Shown here in pieces: positions 6,450-7,709 of a DNA stretch of 7,709 bases. Source of the DNA: CAZTWC01 sp964617105 [NCBI: uncultured Myxococcia bacterium]. Its GTDB lineage: Bacteria; CAZTWC01. Both the position numbers and the translations under genes were made by a program. Under the pieces are notes generated by a model, which was not told the DNA's origin, did no database searches, and was given only the letters and a program-made list of their open reading frames with translations. Positions within the stretch are counted from its first letter, which is position 1. Each line of letters begins with the position of its first letter. The stretch spans positions 1 to 7,709 of the forward strand of contig CAZTWC010000174.1 in assembly GCA_964617105.1 (NCBI GenBank). The letters are read 5' to 3'.

Positions 6450-7280
6450 ATGAAAGGACAGGAAAAGTTAACCTTTGTGGAATTGAGAAAATTAGCTGGT
6501 AAATATAAGATTGCCGGTCGCAGTTCTATGAATAAAAAACAGTTGATGGCCGCCCTGAAAGATTTTCCCGAAGTAGAGAAAGTGGTGCAGAAAAAGGCTG
6601 CTTCTATTAAGGTAAAAACTAAAAAGAGCGCCAAAAAGAGCGCCAAAAAGGGAGTTGCTCAGGTATTAACCCCTGGGGTAACTTCTGGCTCTCAAAAAAA
6701 ATCAGCGCCCAAGATTACCGCGCCGGTTTTACCCGATAGAAAACCCTATATTGATAATGGCCCTCCGTTGCCGTCTGACTATGGTGATAACCGCCTGGTA
6801 ACTATGGTGAGGGACCCGGGTTGCATCTATATTTACTGGGAGGTTGCCCAGGAAAAACTGGCTGATTTCCAAAAGCAAATTGGCCATAAAAATATTGATT
6901 CCGGCAAGTGGTGTCTGCAGGTTTTTAGGGATGAACAATTGGTCGCAGAAGAGGTGATCAGGCTGGATGCCAATTCCTGGTATATTGATGTGCCCCAGGC
7001 CGAGATGTGCCTGGTGGAGATGGGGATTAAAACTTCGGACGACGTTTTTCATTCGTTTCTAAATGCCAAAGAGGTGGGAATACCTCGCCAGGAGCCTGAA
7101 TATGAGGAAAATCTTTGGGCTTCCCGCGATGATAAGATGAATTTAACTGATGTGGACTATAAGGCCAAGCGGATATTTCCCTCATTTAATAAGCCGGGTG
7201 ATGATGCCCCTTCTTCTGCAGTATTGGCCGGCAAGTCATTATCTTCGCCAGGTGGCGGTTGGCAACACAAAAAAAAGTGA
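6450..7280 (+). CDS. DUF4912 domain protein with N-terminal Rho_N/SAP-like domain
   Basis: This 276-residue protein has no visible signal peptide or membrane segment and is probably cytoplasmic. Residues 7-40 (TFVELRKLAGKYKIAG, then MNKKQLMAAL) resemble the helix-loop-helix Rho_N domain of transcription terminator Rho, a small fold often linked to nucleic-acid binding. A basic, low-complexity linker follows (about 47-90, including KKSAKKSAKKG at 58-68). Residues about 105-215 match DUF4912, with the signature LPSDYGDNRLVTMVRDPG then IYIYWEV (124-131), and a later beta-rich part (GKWCLQVFRD; NSWYIDVP). The tail from about 216 is polar and probably disordered. DUF4912 has no established biochemical function known to me. 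The gene ends 15 bases before a GH57 gene, and I recall DUF4912 genes next to GH57/glucan genes in other bacteria, which suggests a role tied to alpha-glucan metabolism (inference). Domain calls rest on motif recognition. Confidence 0.82.
   Translation: MKGQEKLTFVELRKLAGKYKIAGRSSMNKKQLMAALKDFPEVEKVVQKKAASIKVKTKKSAKKSAKKGVAQVLTPGVTSGSQKKSAPKITAPVLPDRKPYIDNGPPLPSDYGDNRLVTMVRDPGCIYIYWEVAQEKLADFQKQIGHKNIDSGKWCLQVFRDEQLVAEEVIRLDANSWYIDVPQAEMCLVEMGIKTSDDVFHSFLNAKEVGIPRQEPEYEENLWASRDDKMNLTDVDYKAKRIFPSFNKPGDDAPSSAVLAGKSLSSPGGGWQHKKK
6621..6650 (+). repeat. Tandem 12-base repeat within the DUF4912 gene
   Basis: The unit AAAAAGAGCGCC occurs twice without mismatch (6621-6632 and 6633-6644) and begins a third time (6645-6650). 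It encodes Lys-Lys-Ser-Ala repeats in the basic linker between the Rho_N-like and DUF4912 domains. As a 12-base unit it can gain or lose copies without shifting the frame. Confidence 0.85.
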
Positions 7281-7284
7281 TGAA

Positions 7285-7289
7285 GGGAG
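7285..7289 (+). promoter_or_regulatory. Ribosome binding site of the GH57 gene
   Basis: GGGAG lies 6 bases before the ATG at 7296, in the 15-base gap after the DUF4912 stop. It decides the start of the incomplete downstream gene, whose conserved HAHLPFVRHPE block begins 10 residues after this Met, as expected for the family. Confidence 0.7.
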
Positions 7290-7295
7290 TGAATA

Positions 7296-7709
7296 ATGGC
7301 TGATGGTTGTTTATCTATGGTGCTTCACGCCCATCTACCTTTTGTCCGCCATCCTGAGCACCAGGAGTTTTTAGAGGAAGACTGGTTTTTCTCGGCCTGT
7401 ATAGAGACCTATATTCCGCTATTGGCGGCCTATCAACGGCTGTTGGAAGAGGGGGTGGATTTTCGTATCACCATGTCGGTGACCCCGCCCCTTTGCGAGA
7501 TGATGGCAGATTCTCTTTTACAGCAACGCTTCAAAAGACACCTGAATAACTTGATCTCCTTAATGGAACGAGAAAAGACAGGAGAAGTGGGAGTAGCCAA
7601 GTTAAAAGATTTTTATCATAAGCGCTATCTCCAGGTCCAGGATATCTACTTAAACAAATGGAATGGAAATCTGCTTAATGGTTTTAACTTTTTTCAGCAG
7701 CAGGGAGTG
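7296..7709 (+). CDS. Glycoside hydrolase family 57 protein (probable 1,4-alpha-glucan branching enzyme type), N-terminal fragment
   Basis: The frame is open to the last base, giving the first 138 codons of a gene that continues outside the window; full GH57 branching enzymes are usually over 500 residues. The N-terminus reads LSMVLHAHLPFVRHPE, the first conserved GH57 region (H11, H13 and P15), in the HAHLP form common in the branching-enzyme/DUF1957 branch. It is followed by LEEDWFFSACIETYIPLL (residues 26-43) and FRITMSVTPPLCEMM, also typical. GH57 enzymes act on alpha-glucans by a retaining mechanism. The catalytic Glu and Asp lie further on and are not visible, so activity cannot be judged. 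It lies 15 bases after the DUF4912 gene with its own ribosome site and is probably co-transcribed with it, which points to glycogen-like storage polymer metabolism. An amylopullulanase or 4-alpha-glucanotransferase of the same family is less likely. Confidence 0.85.
   Translation, partial: MADGCLSMVLHAHLPFVRHPEHQEFLEEDWFFSACIETYIPLLAAYQRLLEEGVDFRITMSVTPPLCEMMADSLLQQRFKRHLNNLISLMEREKTGEVGVAKLKDFYHKRYLQVQDIYLNKWNGNLLNGFNFFQQQGV

Noticed and set aside
6729-7052. 107-codon open frame on the - strand
   Set aside because: It is opposite the conserved DUF4912 domain, whose motifs explain the sequence; nothing in the antisense translation resembles a known family.

Overview
The window is a bacterial stretch with all six genes on the + strand and almost no non-coding space. 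It holds a radical SAM gene cut at its 5' end, a nucleotide-sugar dehydratase, a very large membrane-anchored coiled-coil protein, a secreted TPR/metallopeptidase protein, a DUF4912 protein, and the first 138 codons of a GH57 glycoside hydrolase. By eye the G+C content is moderate and rather even. The sequence alone does not fix the phylum. A PseB-type sugar dehydratase, a DUF4175-like envelope protein and a DUF4912-GH57 pair suit a gram-negative or deep-branching anaerobic lineage (Desulfobacterota, clostridial-type Bacillota or an uncultured candidate phylum), but this is inference.

Layout. Positions 1-546 hold the C-terminal part of a COG1032-type radical SAM protein ending in a four-cysteine cluster. 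Positions 566-1546 encode an intact PseB-like UDP-GlcNAc 4,6-dehydratase whose catalytic D132, K133 and Y141 are all present. Positions 1579-4683 encode a 1034-residue protein with three membrane segments, two beta-sandwich-like regions, about 600 residues of helical/coiled-coil sequence and a conserved-looking C-terminus. Positions 4691-6331 encode an exported protein with an intact HEXXH...E metallopeptidase (peptidase MA-like) domain flanked by TPR repeats. The gaps of 19, 32 and 7 bases suggest that these four genes are co-transcribed. A 118-base, A/T-rich gap (6332-6449) with a candidate sigma-70 promoter separates them from a second unit: DUF4912 (6450-7280), then, after 15 bases, the GH57 gene (7296 to beyond the window end).

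How the parts may fit. The predicted topology puts nearly all of the 1034-residue protein outside the cytoplasm, where the product of the next gene should also be. The two could therefore form an envelope module, with a large tethered coiled-coil scaffold and a TPR/peptidase partner. DUF4175-like proteins are usually seen near MoxR ATPase, DUF58 and vWA (BatA-like) genes, and none of these lies in this window. The second unit points to alpha-glucan (glycogen-like) metabolism. No mobile elements, CRISPR arrays, tRNA or rRNA genes were seen.
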